Shown here piece after piece: positions 44,161-52,975 of a DNA stretch of 64,000 nucleotides. Both the position numbers and the translations under genes were made by a program. This DNA comes from Agromyces ramosus (lineage in GTDB: Bacteria > Actinomycetota > Actinomycetes > Actinomycetales > Microbacteriaceae), in the NCBI RefSeq assembly GCF_030817175.1, contig NZ_JAUSYY010000001.1, positions 2,108,001 through 2,172,000 of the forward strand, given 5' to 3'. Position 1 is the stretch's first letter. Each line of letters starts with the position of its first letter. A model generated the notes under the pieces. The model was given only the letters and a program-made list of their open reading frames with translations, made no database searches and was not told the origin of the DNA.

Positions 44161-44499
44161 TCAGGTGAGGTTGATGACGACGTGGTCGGGGAGGTCGAGG
44201 TCGCCCGACTCGAACGGGGCGGTGACGATGACGCGGGAGACGGTGCCGTTGATCGTGACGCGCGAGCTCGGGGCGAAGAGTGCCGCGTTGGCCGGGTACG
44301 TGTACACCGTGGTCTCGGAGACGACCTGCTCGCCCGTGGAGGACCGCACGAGGCGCCGCTTCGGTTCGATGAAGCACCCAGTCGGCGGCGTCAGAACGAC
44401 GGGTGCGGCGAAGATGTCCTCGCCGTAGCCGTTCGTGCCTTGGAACGTCTCGACAGTGAGGGCGTGGACGTAGAACTCGTCGAGCTCGGAAGCGCTCAC
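44161..44499 (-). CDS. Head closure/adaptor protein
   Basis: This 112-residue beta-rich protein has the size and position of SPP1 gp16-type stopper proteins (ATG overlapping the upstream stop by 4 nt). It contains FIEPKRRLVRSSTGEQVV. Function by synteny. Confidence 0.6.
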   Translation of the reverse strand: MSASELDEFYVHALTVETFQGTNGYGEDIFAAPVVLTPPTGCFIEPKRRLVRSSTGEQVVSETTVYTYPANAALFAPSSRVTINGTVSRVIVTAPFESGDLDLPDHVVINLT

Positions 44500-44930
44500 G
44501 AGTGCGCCACCTCGGCGCTAAGCAGACCGCGCTGCCAGAGGTACTTGGCTGCCTCGGGCACGAGGTCGGAGTAGGCCGCGGAGCGCGCGGCCGCGGCTGC
44601 CGCGGTATCGCCGTACTCTATGACAGCCGTACCGAGCTCCTTACGCTTTTTCGTCGCCTGGACGATCGCGCCGCCCGTTGCCGGGTCGATCTTCAGCGCC
44701 ACCCACGCCGCTGCCTGGATGCAGGTCGCGTCGCGGAGGGCATTATTCACGTCCTCATCGGTCGCGAGGCCCGTCGCAGGGTCGGTGTCGTAGATCGCGG
44801 TCTTCGTCGCGTCGAGCACGAGAGTCGTGCACGAGCGGAGCGTCTGGGTGATCTTCGGCGGGTCGGTCGTCTCTCCGGTCCACGCCTTGTAGTCCGCCGC
44901 GGAGGCGAGAGTCGTCGGTACAACGAACAT
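44496..44930 (-). CDS. Head-tail connector protein
   Basis: This 144-residue helical protein begins FVVPTTLASAADYKAWTGE, and its pattern (ADYxAxTG, Ala-rich helices, WVALKIDP) fits the gp6/gp15 connector family. It binds under the portal. Assigned by pattern and position. Confidence 0.65.
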   Translation of the reverse strand: MFVVPTTLASAADYKAWTGETTDPPKITQTLRSCTTLVLDATKTAIYDTDPATGLATDEDVNNALRDATCIQAAAWVALKIDPATGGAIVQATKKRKELGTAVIEYGDTAAAAAARSAAYSDLVPEAAKYLWQRGLLSAEVAHS

Positions 44931-45012
44931 GCGTCGCCTCCTCGAGCGGGTGAGTCTGGGGTGGTTCCCGGAGCGCCCCCCATGTGAACGCTCCGGGAAC
45001 CGGGGTGTTGCC

Positions 45013-45297
45013 CTACCTCGAGGGCTTCGGCGTAGCCTTGGCGGCTTCCGCTGCCTTCTCCGCCTCGGCGGCTGCGAGAGCTGCCTCTTCGGCTGCTGCC
45101 TGCTCGGCTGCGATGCGCTCGGCTTCCGCTTCCTCAGCCGCGGCGAGCTCGGCTTCGGTCACTTCGATGTCGTACCCGCGGCGTTCGAAGTACGCGAGCG
45201 CGATGGGGTCGTCGGTCTCACCGGTGCCGTTCGCGAACGAGACGCCCGCGACGATGCCGGTGAAGCCCTTGACGGGCGTGTTGATCTTCGGTGCCAT
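45013..45297 (-). CDS. Small phage protein with Ala/Glu coiled coil
   Basis: This 94-residue protein has an N-terminal domain (residues 1-45, TGIVAGVSFANGTGETDDP and FERRGYDIE) followed by an Ala/Glu-rich charged helix and a basic end. The N-terminal part resembles the short module common beside actinophage capsid genes. Function unknown. Confidence 0.6.
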   Translation of the reverse strand: MAPKINTPVKGFTGIVAGVSFANGTGETDDPIALAYFERRGYDIEVTEAELAAAEEAEAERIAAEQAAAEEAALAAAEAEKAAEAAKATPKPSR

Positions 45298-45309
45298 GGT
45301 GCGGGCCTC

Positions 45310-46311
45310 CTACTGGACCTTGATGTTGCGGAACACGGCGGCCGCCTTCGTCGCCTTGAGCGCGATGGACACGGGGCCCATCTCGACCTCGCCTTTCTTC
45401 ACGGCGCCGGAGGTCGTGAAGTCGGGGAGCCACGTGTCGACGAGCTGGCCGCCGACGGTGGAGACGCCGTGGAAGCCGTCGAGGCCCACCCGGTAGGCGT
45501 ACAGGTCCGTCAAGCCCGTGGTCGAGACGCCGACGGTGCGGGTCTCGATCGGGATGATCGGCGTGCTGGCCCCTGCCTGGTCGCCGGCGTCGGCGAACAG
45601 GATGCCGCCGTACTCCTCGCGGGTGATGGGGCGTCCGTCCTGACCGACGAGACCGTCGATCGGGTTGCGGACGTACATGCCCGTGCGGCGGACGATCGCG
45701 CGAACCCGAGCGAGGGCCTTCTTGTTGCCGACGATCACCGTGGGGGTGCCGTCGAGCAGCGAGAGGAACTCGTCGAGTGCGTCGAGCGCCTTGAACTTCA
45801 CCGACTGGTCGGTGTCGAAGTCGGTCCAGTTCGACACGACGGTGGCGTTGAACTCCGTCGCCGAGCCGGTGAGGGCCTTGTCGAGACCGTCGAAGCCGTT
45901 CGCGTTCACGGCGGTGTCGCCGTTGATGACCTCGTCCTGGAAGCGAGTCCGGGTGGACTTGATCTTCTCGGCAAGGTTGATCGACACGGCGCTCGAGGCG
46001 GCGGGGCCGATCTTCGCGACGACACGGTCGACCTGGAACGCGCCACCGAGCGGCTTGAGCTCGGTCGTGTAGTGCTGGGTCGTGATCTCGCCGGGCGTGT
46101 ACTCGGCGTTGATCGCACGGAAGTCGGCGCCGGACTGGGTGATCTGGCGACGGTAGCCGTACGTGAGAGTCGCGCCGCCGCCGGCGGGGTTGACGGCGTC
46201 GTCGAAGACGAGCGTGTCGAGGATGACGGATTCCTTGCGGAACTCGTCGATCACCGCCACGTTCAGGTCGGTCTGGGCGTTGAGCTTGCCCTCTGCGAGT
46301 GAGGTGGTCAT
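45310..46311 (-). CDS. Major capsid protein (HK97 fold)
   Basis: This 333-residue protein lies immediately after the scaffold gene. Features fit HK97-like capsid proteins of siphophages: an E-loop-like GADFRAINAEYTPGE stretch, NPIDGLVGQDGRPITREEYG and a C-terminal TKAAAVFRNIKVQ. No delta-domain protease gene is present, so scaffold rather than protease-processed maturation is likely. Confidence 0.85.
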   Translation of the reverse strand: MTTSLAEGKLNAQTDLNVAVIDEFRKESVILDTLVFDDAVNPAGGGATLTYGYRRQITQSGADFRAINAEYTPGEITTQHYTTELKPLGGAFQVDRVVAKIGPAASSAVSINLAEKIKSTRTRFQDEVINGDTAVNANGFDGLDKALTGSATEFNATVVSNWTDFDTDQSVKFKALDALDEFLSLLDGTPTVIVGNKKALARVRAIVRRTGMYVRNPIDGLVGQDGRPITREEYGGILFADAGDQAGASTPIIPIETRTVGVSTTGLTDLYAYRVGLDGFHGVSTVGGQLVDTWLPDFTTSGAVKKGEVEMGPVSIALKATKAAAVFRNIKVQ

Positions 46312-46332
46312 TTCATCTCCTTGGGAGGTGGG

Positions 46333-46983
46333 TTAGCCCCCGAGCGCCTTCTTCACAGCGCCGTCGAGGGTCATGGGTGTTGCGGGGGTTCCTCCGCCCT
46401 GGTGGCCGCCGCCGCTCGTCGGGGGCAGTCCGGGGCCGGACTTGAAGGCCGCGTTCCTCTCGATCGCGTCTTCGATCGCCTTCTTGACGTCGTCCTCTTT
46501 CGAGAGGTCGACGTCGGCGAAGCTCTTCATGAAGTTGCTCGAGTCGAGCAGCAGGTCGGCGCGTGCGCCGAACTTGGGGGCGGCGAGCAGCAGCGCGTTC
46601 TCGCGCTTGTACTGGTCTCGCTCGGCAGCAGCGGCGTCGCGCTCCTGCTGGGTGGTGGTGTGCGCGGCCTGCTCCTGCTCGAGCTTGAGGCGGCGCTCCT
46701 TGGCTTCCTCTCGGAGCTCGCGCACGTGCTCGTCGGGGTCGCCGCGGTGATGCACGGGCGGGGCTGGTGCCGGGGGAGCGGGCGGGGCGGGTGCGGGTGC
46801 GGGTGCCGGAGGAGCCGGTGCAGGCGGGGCGGGCGGCGCCGGCGGATCGGCAGGCGGGGGCGTGTTGCCGCCCGGGTCGGTGTTGTACCGGATGCCGCGC
46901 AGATCGTTGGCGGTGCGGCCGATGACGGCCATGCCGTCGCGGTCGCGGAGGGTGGGGAATGCGGTGATGCTGTGCTTGTGCAC
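46333..46983 (-). CDS. Scaffolding protein
   Basis: The product is 216 residues from GTG 46983 with GGAGG upstream. It has a short N-terminal domain, a low-complexity Pro/Ala tract (about residues 42-76), a charged coiled coil (DEHVRELREEAKERRLKLEQ and onward) and a C-terminal basic capsid-binding end. This layout, directly before the capsid gene, is typical of scaffolds. Confidence 0.8.
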   Translation of the reverse strand: MHKHSITAFPTLRDRDGMAVIGRTANDLRGIRYNTDPGGNTPPPADPPAPPAPPAPAPPAPAPAPAPPAPPAPAPPVHHRGDPDEHVRELREEAKERRLKLEQEQAAHTTTQQERDAAAAERDQYKRENALLLAAPKFGARADLLLDSSNFMKSFADVDLSKEDDVKKAIEDAIERNAAFKSGPGLPPTSGGGHQGGGTPATPMTLDGAVKKALGG

Positions 46984-47136
46984 GATGAGCCTCCAGCTCA
47001 GTAGGTCCGGCCTCTGCCGGCGTCCAGCCCTGCGCTGGGACGTGTGGTCCTGCGCCGCCGCCGATGCAGGGGGCAGCGACGACGCAGGAGTCTGTGGGCC
47101 TCAGTAGGCTCGTCGCACTACTGAAAGGAGTCCCGA

Positions 47137-47352
47137 ATGGACTTGTGGAACATGGCCTATGACGCGTTGCCGGCGAAGCACGAGATCACGACGGTCGACC
47201 AGAGGATCGCCGCCGCCAACGTTCTCGCGATCCTGGCTGTCGGGCAGCACCTGAGCCGCATCAATGAGGGCGAATCGACCTTCGCTGAGGCCGTCGTCGA
47301 CCTCGCCCGACACTTCGAGCCGGACGCCGGAAAGACCGACTGGCACCAGTAG
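47137..47352 (+). CDS. 71-aa accessory protein on the opposite strand
   Basis: GAAAGGAG lies 6 nt before the ATG and TAGGCT (47105-47110) could be its -10. The product is acidic and helical without membrane segment; no family recognised. It divides the minus-strand head genes between the MuF and scaffold genes, so it is probably an inserted accessory gene. Confidence 0.6.
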   Translation: MDLWNMAYDALPAKHEITTVDQRIAAANVLAILAVGQHLSRINEGESTFAEAVVDLARHFEPDAGKTDWHQ

Positions 47353-47458
47353 TGAGTGTTCCCGGCGGCGGCAGGTCTACTTGCTGCCCGAAAGGCGGGG
47401 CGTCATGAGCAGCCTTCGAGGGAAGTCAGGCTCGTTGACCGCCGCCGGGAATGGGAAG

Positions 47459-47484
47459 AGCCCCGTGCTATCAGCTACGGGGCT
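47459..47484 (-). terminator. Terminator-like hairpin after the MuF cassette
   Basis: AGCCCCGT pairs with ACGGGGCT (8 bp) around a 10-nt loop. On the minus strand CTTCCC follows rather than a U-run, so termination may be partial. Confidence 0.5.
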
Positions 47485-47499
47485 CGAGTGGCGGTGCGC

Positions 47500-47643
47500 T
47501 CAGTCGACGAGGAAGCGGTCGCTCGGGTTGCGCAACACGATGAGGTTCGCCTGCGCCTCGGCCTCGTCGTAGCCGAGCTCGAGGTAGGCAGCGATGATCT
47601 CCGCGTCGGTCGCGGTCGCGACGTTCTCGACGGGCACGATCAC
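47500..47643 (-). CDS. 47-aa acidic protein coupled to the MuF gene
   Basis: The GTG at 47643 overlaps the MuF stop (GTGA), so it is translated with it. The product contains DAEIIAAYLELGYDEAEAQA and is acidic and helical, with no membrane segment. It could be a virion or assembly factor, or an inhibitor of the zincin domain encoded just upstream; the latter is speculation from position. Confidence 0.6.
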   Translation of the reverse strand: MIVPVENVATATDAEIIAAYLELGYDEAEAQANLIVLRNPSDRFLVD

Positions 47644-49514
47644 AGCAGCAGCCCCTTCTCGCGGAACATGGCGTCGATCGCGTCGGCGATCGGCTCAAAC
47701 TCCGTACTACCCCATTGCCGGGCGCGCGTCCACTCATCCTTGCGTTCCCGCCACCACTCGACGCCGAGGCTCAGCGCTTCGTCGCCAGACCGGACCGCGA
47801 TCCATTGCGAGTACGCGCGGGCGAACATCTCGGATGGCGTCAGCAGGTAGCGGATGTGAGTTTCGAGGTCCGGGTCGTCGTCCGCGCCGGCGAGAATCTC
47901 CTGCAGCCGTCGCACCTCGGGGGAGTCCTGCACGACACGCAGCCACCTGAGCGTCGAACGGGACGTGGGCAGCTTCGTCTCGAGGAACGTCGTCGACTGG
48001 CCGAGTACTCGGTGATCGATGTAGTGCCCGATCTCGTGTGCGACGGTGAGCTGCACCGCGGGACCCTGCGAGCGGATCTCGATCAGGGATCGCATCGGCG
48101 AGTACTTCCCGAGCTCCGCCATGTTCGCATCGTCGGTGATCTTCACCGGGCGGACGGTGTCGGGTACCGTGTGCACCTTCTCGATCGCACGGCGCGCCTG
48201 GCGAACCTGCGCGCCGACCATGCTGCGCTCCGACACGCTTACTTCGAACGCAGGGCCGGGCACGCGGTCTGACGGGGGACCGAACGGTCGCGGCGGCGTG
48301 GGTGGCGGCTCCTGGGCGTGAGGTGGGTTCCAGTTCGGGCCGCGGTCGTCGGTGAGGTGCACCTGCTCGCGTCGCGATTGGCGGGTGAACCCGGTGTCGC
48401 GGACGAACACCCGCATGCGGGCCTGCTGCCGTCGGACCTTCTGGGTGGCGTCGGTGCGTGCCTCGGGGGTGAGTGCGAAGTTGAACTGTTGCTTCGCCTT
48501 CCGGATGTCGCGCTCGATGGCTCGCTGCCGTTGCGTGAGCGTGTACTCGCGCTGCATCTGGTCGGTCCACACGCCCGGTTCGAGCTTCGTGATGCCCGGG
48601 TAGACGGGGATGAGCGTGTGCCGACAGTTCGGGTGGAACAGCCCCGTGGCCGTGGCCTGCTCGATCGTGCCCGCGACGGGGATGACCGGGTTCTCGATCG
48701 GCTCGGCGGTGATGACGCGCCCCTGCCATGGGAAGCAGAGCGGGCAGGGGTGGCCCGATGCTGGGACGGTGAAGTACTCGATCCCGACCGCGCGCATCCG
48801 AGCGAGGTGCGAGGCGTTGTACGCCCTCTGCGACGCCGTGCGCACCGCCATCTCGACGTAGGAGGACAGAGCCCAGTCTCGGCCGCTCCTATCGGTGAAT
48901 CCGGTGACGCCCTGAGAGACGAACACCTGCCACGCCATAGCCTGCGCCTGCGCGGGCGTGACGTCGTTCGCGAGCACCTGATAGGTGGCGCCGTGCGGGG
49001 CGATCATCTTGTAGATGTCGTCGGGGAGACGGGTGATGCGGCGGCGCACGTCCTTGAGCTCGGACGTGATGTCGTCGCGGATGGCCTGCGCTGCCCGGTC
49101 GCCGTGGGGCATGGACAGGTCGAAGAATCCGTCGTCGGGGAGCTCGAGGTCACGACCGGGCGGGCGGCCGTCGCCGGGACCGCGCGAGCCGCCACGGGAG
49201 TCGGTGCCGGGTGCCGCAGCGAGGACCGCGCGGAGGTCGCGCGTCTGTCGGCGTGCCTCGCGTGCTCCCTCCGCTACCGACGTCGACACCATGGCCGCAG
49301 CGAGGTCGTCGCCGCCGGCGAGGTAGTCGAGCCAGCGACGAACGAGCCGGCGCAGCGGCCCGAGCACCGCGTACGAGGTCAGCCCGGTGCCGGCCATTTG
49401 GCGGACGATGCTGGTGAATCCCTGCAGGAGTTCACGCTCGGCGAGGAGGTACATCGCGATGAGCGCGGTCTCGTGCTGCGCCGCGGTGGGCTCAGGCTTC
49501 GGGGTTGTCGCCAT
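47640..49514 (-). CDS. MuF-type minor head protein with C-terminal zincin domain
   Basis: The product is 624 residues. The N-terminal two thirds are a phage minor head protein of the Mu gpF/SPP1 gp7 group: helices, then HPCPLCFPWQGR and FHPNCRHTLIPVYPG, the usual Cys/His pairs. A Pro-rich linker (about 425-450) leads to a C-terminal domain with HEIGHYIDH (residues 493-501), an HExxHxxxH zinc-protease motif, followed by SEMFARAYSQWI as a possible third acidic/helix motif. MuF proteins enter the host with DNA and are known carriers of polymorphic toxin domains (established for temperate phages of Gram-positives). The ATG at 49514 overlaps the portal gene by 23 nt. Confidence 0.82.
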   Translation of the reverse strand: MATTPKPEPTAAQHETALIAMYLLAERELLQGFTSIVRQMAGTGLTSYAVLGPLRRLVRRWLDYLAGGDDLAAAMVSTSVAEGAREARRQTRDLRAVLAAAPGTDSRGGSRGPGDGRPPGRDLELPDDGFFDLSMPHGDRAAQAIRDDITSELKDVRRRITRLPDDIYKMIAPHGATYQVLANDVTPAQAQAMAWQVFVSQGVTGFTDRSGRDWALSSYVEMAVRTASQRAYNASHLARMRAVGIEYFTVPASGHPCPLCFPWQGRVITAEPIENPVIPVAGTIEQATATGLFHPNCRHTLIPVYPGITKLEPGVWTDQMQREYTLTQRQRAIERDIRKAKQQFNFALTPEARTDATQKVRRQQARMRVFVRDTGFTRQSRREQVHLTDDRGPNWNPPHAQEPPPTPPRPFGPPSDRVPGPAFEVSVSERSMVGAQVRQARRAIEKVHTVPDTVRPVKITDDANMAELGKYSPMRSLIEIRSQGPAVQLTVAHEIGHYIDHRVLGQSTTFLETKLPTSRSTLRWLRVVQDSPEVRRLQEILAGADDDPDLETHIRYLLTPSEMFARAYSQWIAVRSGDEALSLGVEWWRERKDEWTRARQWGSTEFEPIADAIDAMFREKGLLL

Positions 49515-51075
49515 CCTCGTCGTCTCCGGGGTTCTCGTCGAACGGCGGCATGCGCGGGTCGGCCAGGCTGTCGTCCTGCTCCTCTGAGCGGATCTTCGCG
49601 ACCTCCACGTCGACCTGCTCGTCGTCCCAGTCGGGATTCGCGCGGCGCACCTTCTGCTCGGTGGAGATCGCCCCCGCGGCGTCGAGGAGCGACAGCGTAC
49701 GTGCCAGCTTCTCCGGGTCCTCCTGCGACACGTCGGGGAACTCGACGATCGGCAGCTCGAACCGGCCGCCGCCCTTTCCGGGGAACAGCTTCCCGTCGAG
49801 CTCGAGCGCCACGGACACCTGCCGGGAGATGGCCTGCTTGTCGTAGAGGGCCTTCTTGTCGCGGGTGCGCTCGGACGCCTTGTCGCGGTCCTCGACCTCG
49901 GTGGCGGTCTGCTGCTTCTCCGAGCCGTAGTCGCCCCACGCCGACTGCGAGTAGCCGGCGGCGCGGAGGATCTCACGGTAGATTGCGTGCGCGGTCTTCT
50001 CGTGATCGTCGACACGGATCGCGAACTGCACCTGGTCGAGCTTCATCTTGTCCGGGTCGCCTGGGGCGTTCAGTCCGACGAACGCCTCCTGCCCAGCGTC
50101 GAAGTACGAACCTGCGCCGGGCCCGAGCGACTGCAGCACCGACTCTGGGACGAGGATCTTTCCCGCGCCGAGCTTCAGGTCTCGCATCCACGATGACCAC
50201 GTCTCGTCGAGCGCATCGAACAGCGGGTGCAGCTCGGCGAAGTCGGAACGGCCCGTGTACGCGAGCTCGCCCTTCTTCCGCCACGCCCGCGTCGGCATGT
50301 TCGGGTTGTACGACACCGTGAGCCGGTCGATCCCGGTCTCGATCACCGAGTCGGCGTTGATCACCTTCGCGAGATACTCCGTCTCGGTGCGCTCCGTCAG
50401 GGGCACACGGCGGCCGATGTTCGTCTCGGTGCCCTCGTATAGCGCGTGCTCGATCGAACCGATCTCGTGGCGCTCGAGGTGCCGCCAGAACACGTTGTCC
50501 TGCCGGTACTCGGTCCACATGGTGCAGGCGATGAGCTTGCCCTTGCGGAACTCGGGGATGATCACGTCAGCGGCGGACGCTTCGAGCCAGACGTGGTCGG
50601 CGACGTCGGTGTCCCAGACGGTCGTGAGCACCGCCGCGCCGAGCGCGGCCTTCAGTTCACCCATCTGGTTGAACATCGCGTGCACGTCGTCGGAGTTCGC
50701 GATCAGGTCGAGACGAGACTTCGTCTTCTCCGCCACGTTCTCCTCGGTGAGCTTCACCTCGGGCGGCTCGGAGAACAGCAGATCGCTGGACAAGGTCGCG
50801 AGGTCCGCCGGCGCAGGAATGTGGATGCGCGTGCGCGACTGGCCGGCAGGGACCGGCCGGCCCCAGAACATGCGGGTCGCTGCGCCGACGATGCCGCCCC
50901 GCATCGGCTGCCCGTTGCGGACGTAGTCGGGGCGGGTGCGCTGCTCCTCGCGTCGGTAGATGCGCTCGAGCGCATCTGTGTCGCCGAGGTACCACGCCTC
51001 GTTCTCTGCGTACACGCGGTACGCGTAGTCCCACGGGGCGGGCGGCCACGCTGTGTTCGGGAGGGGCAGCGGCAC
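49492..51075 (-). CDS. Portal protein
   Basis: The product is 527 residues from GTG 51075 with GGAG upstream. Architecture fits SPP1 gp6-like portals: N-terminal YRREEQRTRPDY, central beta and stem regions, GDYGSEKQQTATEVEDRDKA before the long C-terminal helix, and an acidic tail. It lies 11 nt after the large terminase gene. It forms the dodecameric DNA channel at the head vertex. Confidence 0.88.
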   Translation of the reverse strand: MPLPLPNTAWPPAPWDYAYRVYAENEAWYLGDTDALERIYRREEQRTRPDYVRNGQPMRGGIVGAATRMFWGRPVPAGQSRTRIHIPAPADLATLSSDLLFSEPPEVKLTEENVAEKTKSRLDLIANSDDVHAMFNQMGELKAALGAAVLTTVWDTDVADHVWLEASAADVIIPEFRKGKLIACTMWTEYRQDNVFWRHLERHEIGSIEHALYEGTETNIGRRVPLTERTETEYLAKVINADSVIETGIDRLTVSYNPNMPTRAWRKKGELAYTGRSDFAELHPLFDALDETWSSWMRDLKLGAGKILVPESVLQSLGPGAGSYFDAGQEAFVGLNAPGDPDKMKLDQVQFAIRVDDHEKTAHAIYREILRAAGYSQSAWGDYGSEKQQTATEVEDRDKASERTRDKKALYDKQAISRQVSVALELDGKLFPGKGGGRFELPIVEFPDVSQEDPEKLARTLSLLDAAGAISTEQKVRRANPDWDDEQVDVEVAKIRSEEQDDSLADPRMPPFDENPGDDEDGDNPEA

Positions 51076-51086
51076 GGTAGCTCCTC

Positions 51087-52385
51087 TCACGCGGCTGGAG
51101 CGAGCTCGCCCTGCCAGTACGTCTTCGTCGAATGGGTGATGTACCGGCCGGCGTCGAGCCAGTGGTCGTGCTCTTTCACGACCTCGTCGTCGCCCTTTTC
51201 GGTGGCCTTGTCGGACCACTGGTACTCGGACACTTCGCCTTGGAACCGTTCGCACCGGTCGGTGACGAGCAGCTGGTCGTTGTCGAGCAGGTTGCCCATC
51301 GTGGCGATGCCCTTGAGCACGTCGTGATCGGCTGCCCACGGGGAGAGGCCGGTGCCACGGAGGTCCTGGTGCAGCTGTGTGCGGAACGAGGCGGCGGCCG
51401 GGTCGAGCATGATGAACCGCGGCTGCAGCCCGTTCGGCTCGGGCGAGTGTGGCTTCGGCAGCCACGCCCGGAACCGCTTGGAGAGCTCGGCGTCGGTGAG
51501 GCGAACACCGTGGTTCGCGTCGTCGGAGGGGTCGTAGCCCCACTCGTCCATGAACACGAGCCGCGGCTTCTGCTCGTCCGTGAGGCCGAGCATCATCGCC
51601 GTGGTGGGGTTCGTGGTGCCGTAGTCCATGCCGATGCCGAGGATGTCCTGCAGGCGCGGCATCTGGTCGAAGGGGATGACGTGGCGGGTCGGGTCCCACA
51701 TCGGGTAGACCGCGCCCGCGGCGTTCGTCCACTCGCCTCGGATCATCCGGTCGTAGAACACGCCCGAGAACGAAGCCTCCATGTCGGCGATGTACTCGGC
51801 CGAGAGGTTCGGGTTGTCCTTCATCGTGAAGTGGAACGAGACGAGGTTCTTCTCGCCGGCGGGGAGAATCCACTTCTTCCTGATCCAGTGATTCCGTGAC
51901 GCGGGGTTCATCGTCGCAAGGAGTCGGGCGCCGTCGACGCGGAGACGGGACACGAGCATGTTCCAGAACTCTTCAGGCATCAGCGCCGCCTCGTCGGCGT
52001 ACGCCAACGCGATCGTGGCGCCTTGGATGCGGCCGACAGCCTTCGCGTCCTTCGCACCGACGAGGAGTACTTCACGGCCGAGGATGACCGCTGAGGTCGC
52101 GCCGGGCGTGTAGTGGATCTGCGACGAGATCACCGAGCCGAAGATGCTGGTGTTCTGGAACAGCACGAACACGTTCTGGTAGATCGTCTGCAGCGAGGCG
52201 CCCGCGATGACGATCATGCCCGTCTTCGGAGCCACCATGACCGCGAGAAGGAACGCGAACAGCGACGCAACCGTCTTCCCTGCCGACACCGACCCGTACC
52301 AGAGCGCGAGCTTCCGGTTCATCGCATCGACGATCGAGAGGATCTGCGCCTTCGAGACGAGCCGCTCGATGTCACTCAGGTTCAT
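51087..52385 (-). CDS. terL: Terminase large subunit
   Basis: The product is 432 residues. Walker A is GSVSAGKTVA near residue 32, Walker B plus catalytic Glu is LAYADEAAL, and the coupling motif is LATMNPAS. The C-terminal RNase H-like nuclease starts at GIGMDYGTTNP, with a second Asp in FIMLDPAAAS. Length and motifs fit the PBSX/SPP1-type terminase. It packages DNA through the portal. The ATG at 52385 lies inside the small subunit gene (14-nt overlap). Confidence 0.93.
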   Translation of the reverse strand: MNLSDIERLVSKAQILSIVDAMNRKLALWYGSVSAGKTVASLFAFLLAVMVAPKTGMIVIAGASLQTIYQNVFVLFQNTSIFGSVISSQIHYTPGATSAVILGREVLLVGAKDAKAVGRIQGATIALAYADEAALMPEEFWNMLVSRLRVDGARLLATMNPASRNHWIRKKWILPAGEKNLVSFHFTMKDNPNLSAEYIADMEASFSGVFYDRMIRGEWTNAAGAVYPMWDPTRHVIPFDQMPRLQDILGIGMDYGTTNPTTAMMLGLTDEQKPRLVFMDEWGYDPSDDANHGVRLTDAELSKRFRAWLPKPHSPEPNGLQPRFIMLDPAAASFRTQLHQDLRGTGLSPWAADHDVLKGIATMGNLLDNDQLLVTDRCERFQGEVSEYQWSDKATEKGDDEVVKEHDHWLDAGRYITHSTKTYWQGELAPAA

Positions 52386-52899
52386 CGGTGCCCTCAGGCG
52401 GCGTCTCCGCACGGTAGTGGACGGCCGCGGCCTTGAACCCGTCAGCGAGAGCGTCGAGCACACCGACCGCCTGGTCGAGGCCGCCGTTGTCCTTCTCGAC
52501 GATGCGGGTCGCCTTGTCGAACGCGATGCCCGCAGCGGTGAGAGCTTCACGACGCATCGACATCGGCGCCCGCTCGAGCTCGTGCTCGGTGAACGTGTTG
52601 TCCTTGCCGCCGATGTTGTACACCGTCACCTTGCCGCGGATCTCTCGCAGAGCCTCGCGGCCGGCTGCCATCATCTCCTCAGCGAGAAGCAGGCGCTCAG
52701 CGGCCAGGTCGACCTTGTGCGCCTCGACCGCCGCAGCAGTCTGCGCCCGGTCGAATTTCAGACCTTCACGCTCAGCCCACCGCGACACCGTCGACGGCGA
52801 GCACTTCAGCTTCTTCGCGATCGCACGACACGAGAGGCCCTCATCGAAGAGCCGCTGCGCCTCTGCGCGTTTGCTGTCGAACGTCCCGTTGCGCGCCAT
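52372..52899 (-). CDS. terS: Terminase small subunit
   Basis: The product is 175 residues. The N-terminal helix-turn-helix (LSCRAIAKKLKCSPSTVSRW, about residues 22-41) should recognise the packaging site. A helical oligomerisation region and an acidic C-terminus that contacts the large subunit follow. It overlaps terL. Confidence 0.8.
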   Translation of the reverse strand: MARNGTFDSKRAEAQRLFDEGLSCRAIAKKLKCSPSTVSRWAEREGLKFDRAQTAAAVEAHKVDLAAERLLLAEEMMAAGREALREIRGKVTVYNIGGKDNTFTEHELERAPMSMRREALTAAGIAFDKATRIVEKDNGGLDQAVGVLDALADGFKAAAVHYRAETPPEGTDEPE

Positions 52900-52975
52900 G
52901 GTCGTTCACCTCTTCGGGCCTCTTGCCCTGTATGGGTGTCTAGCCGTCGTCGGCTTGGAGTGGGAGTGTGTGGGG

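Noticed and set aside
46740..46860. GC-rich repeat in the scaffold gene as a recombination site
   Set aside because: It encodes a Pro/Ala tract in frame; no sign of repeat outside the gene.
45310..46983. Head maturation protease
   Set aside because: No ClpP- or U35-type protease motif in the region; the gene before the capsid looks like a scaffold only.
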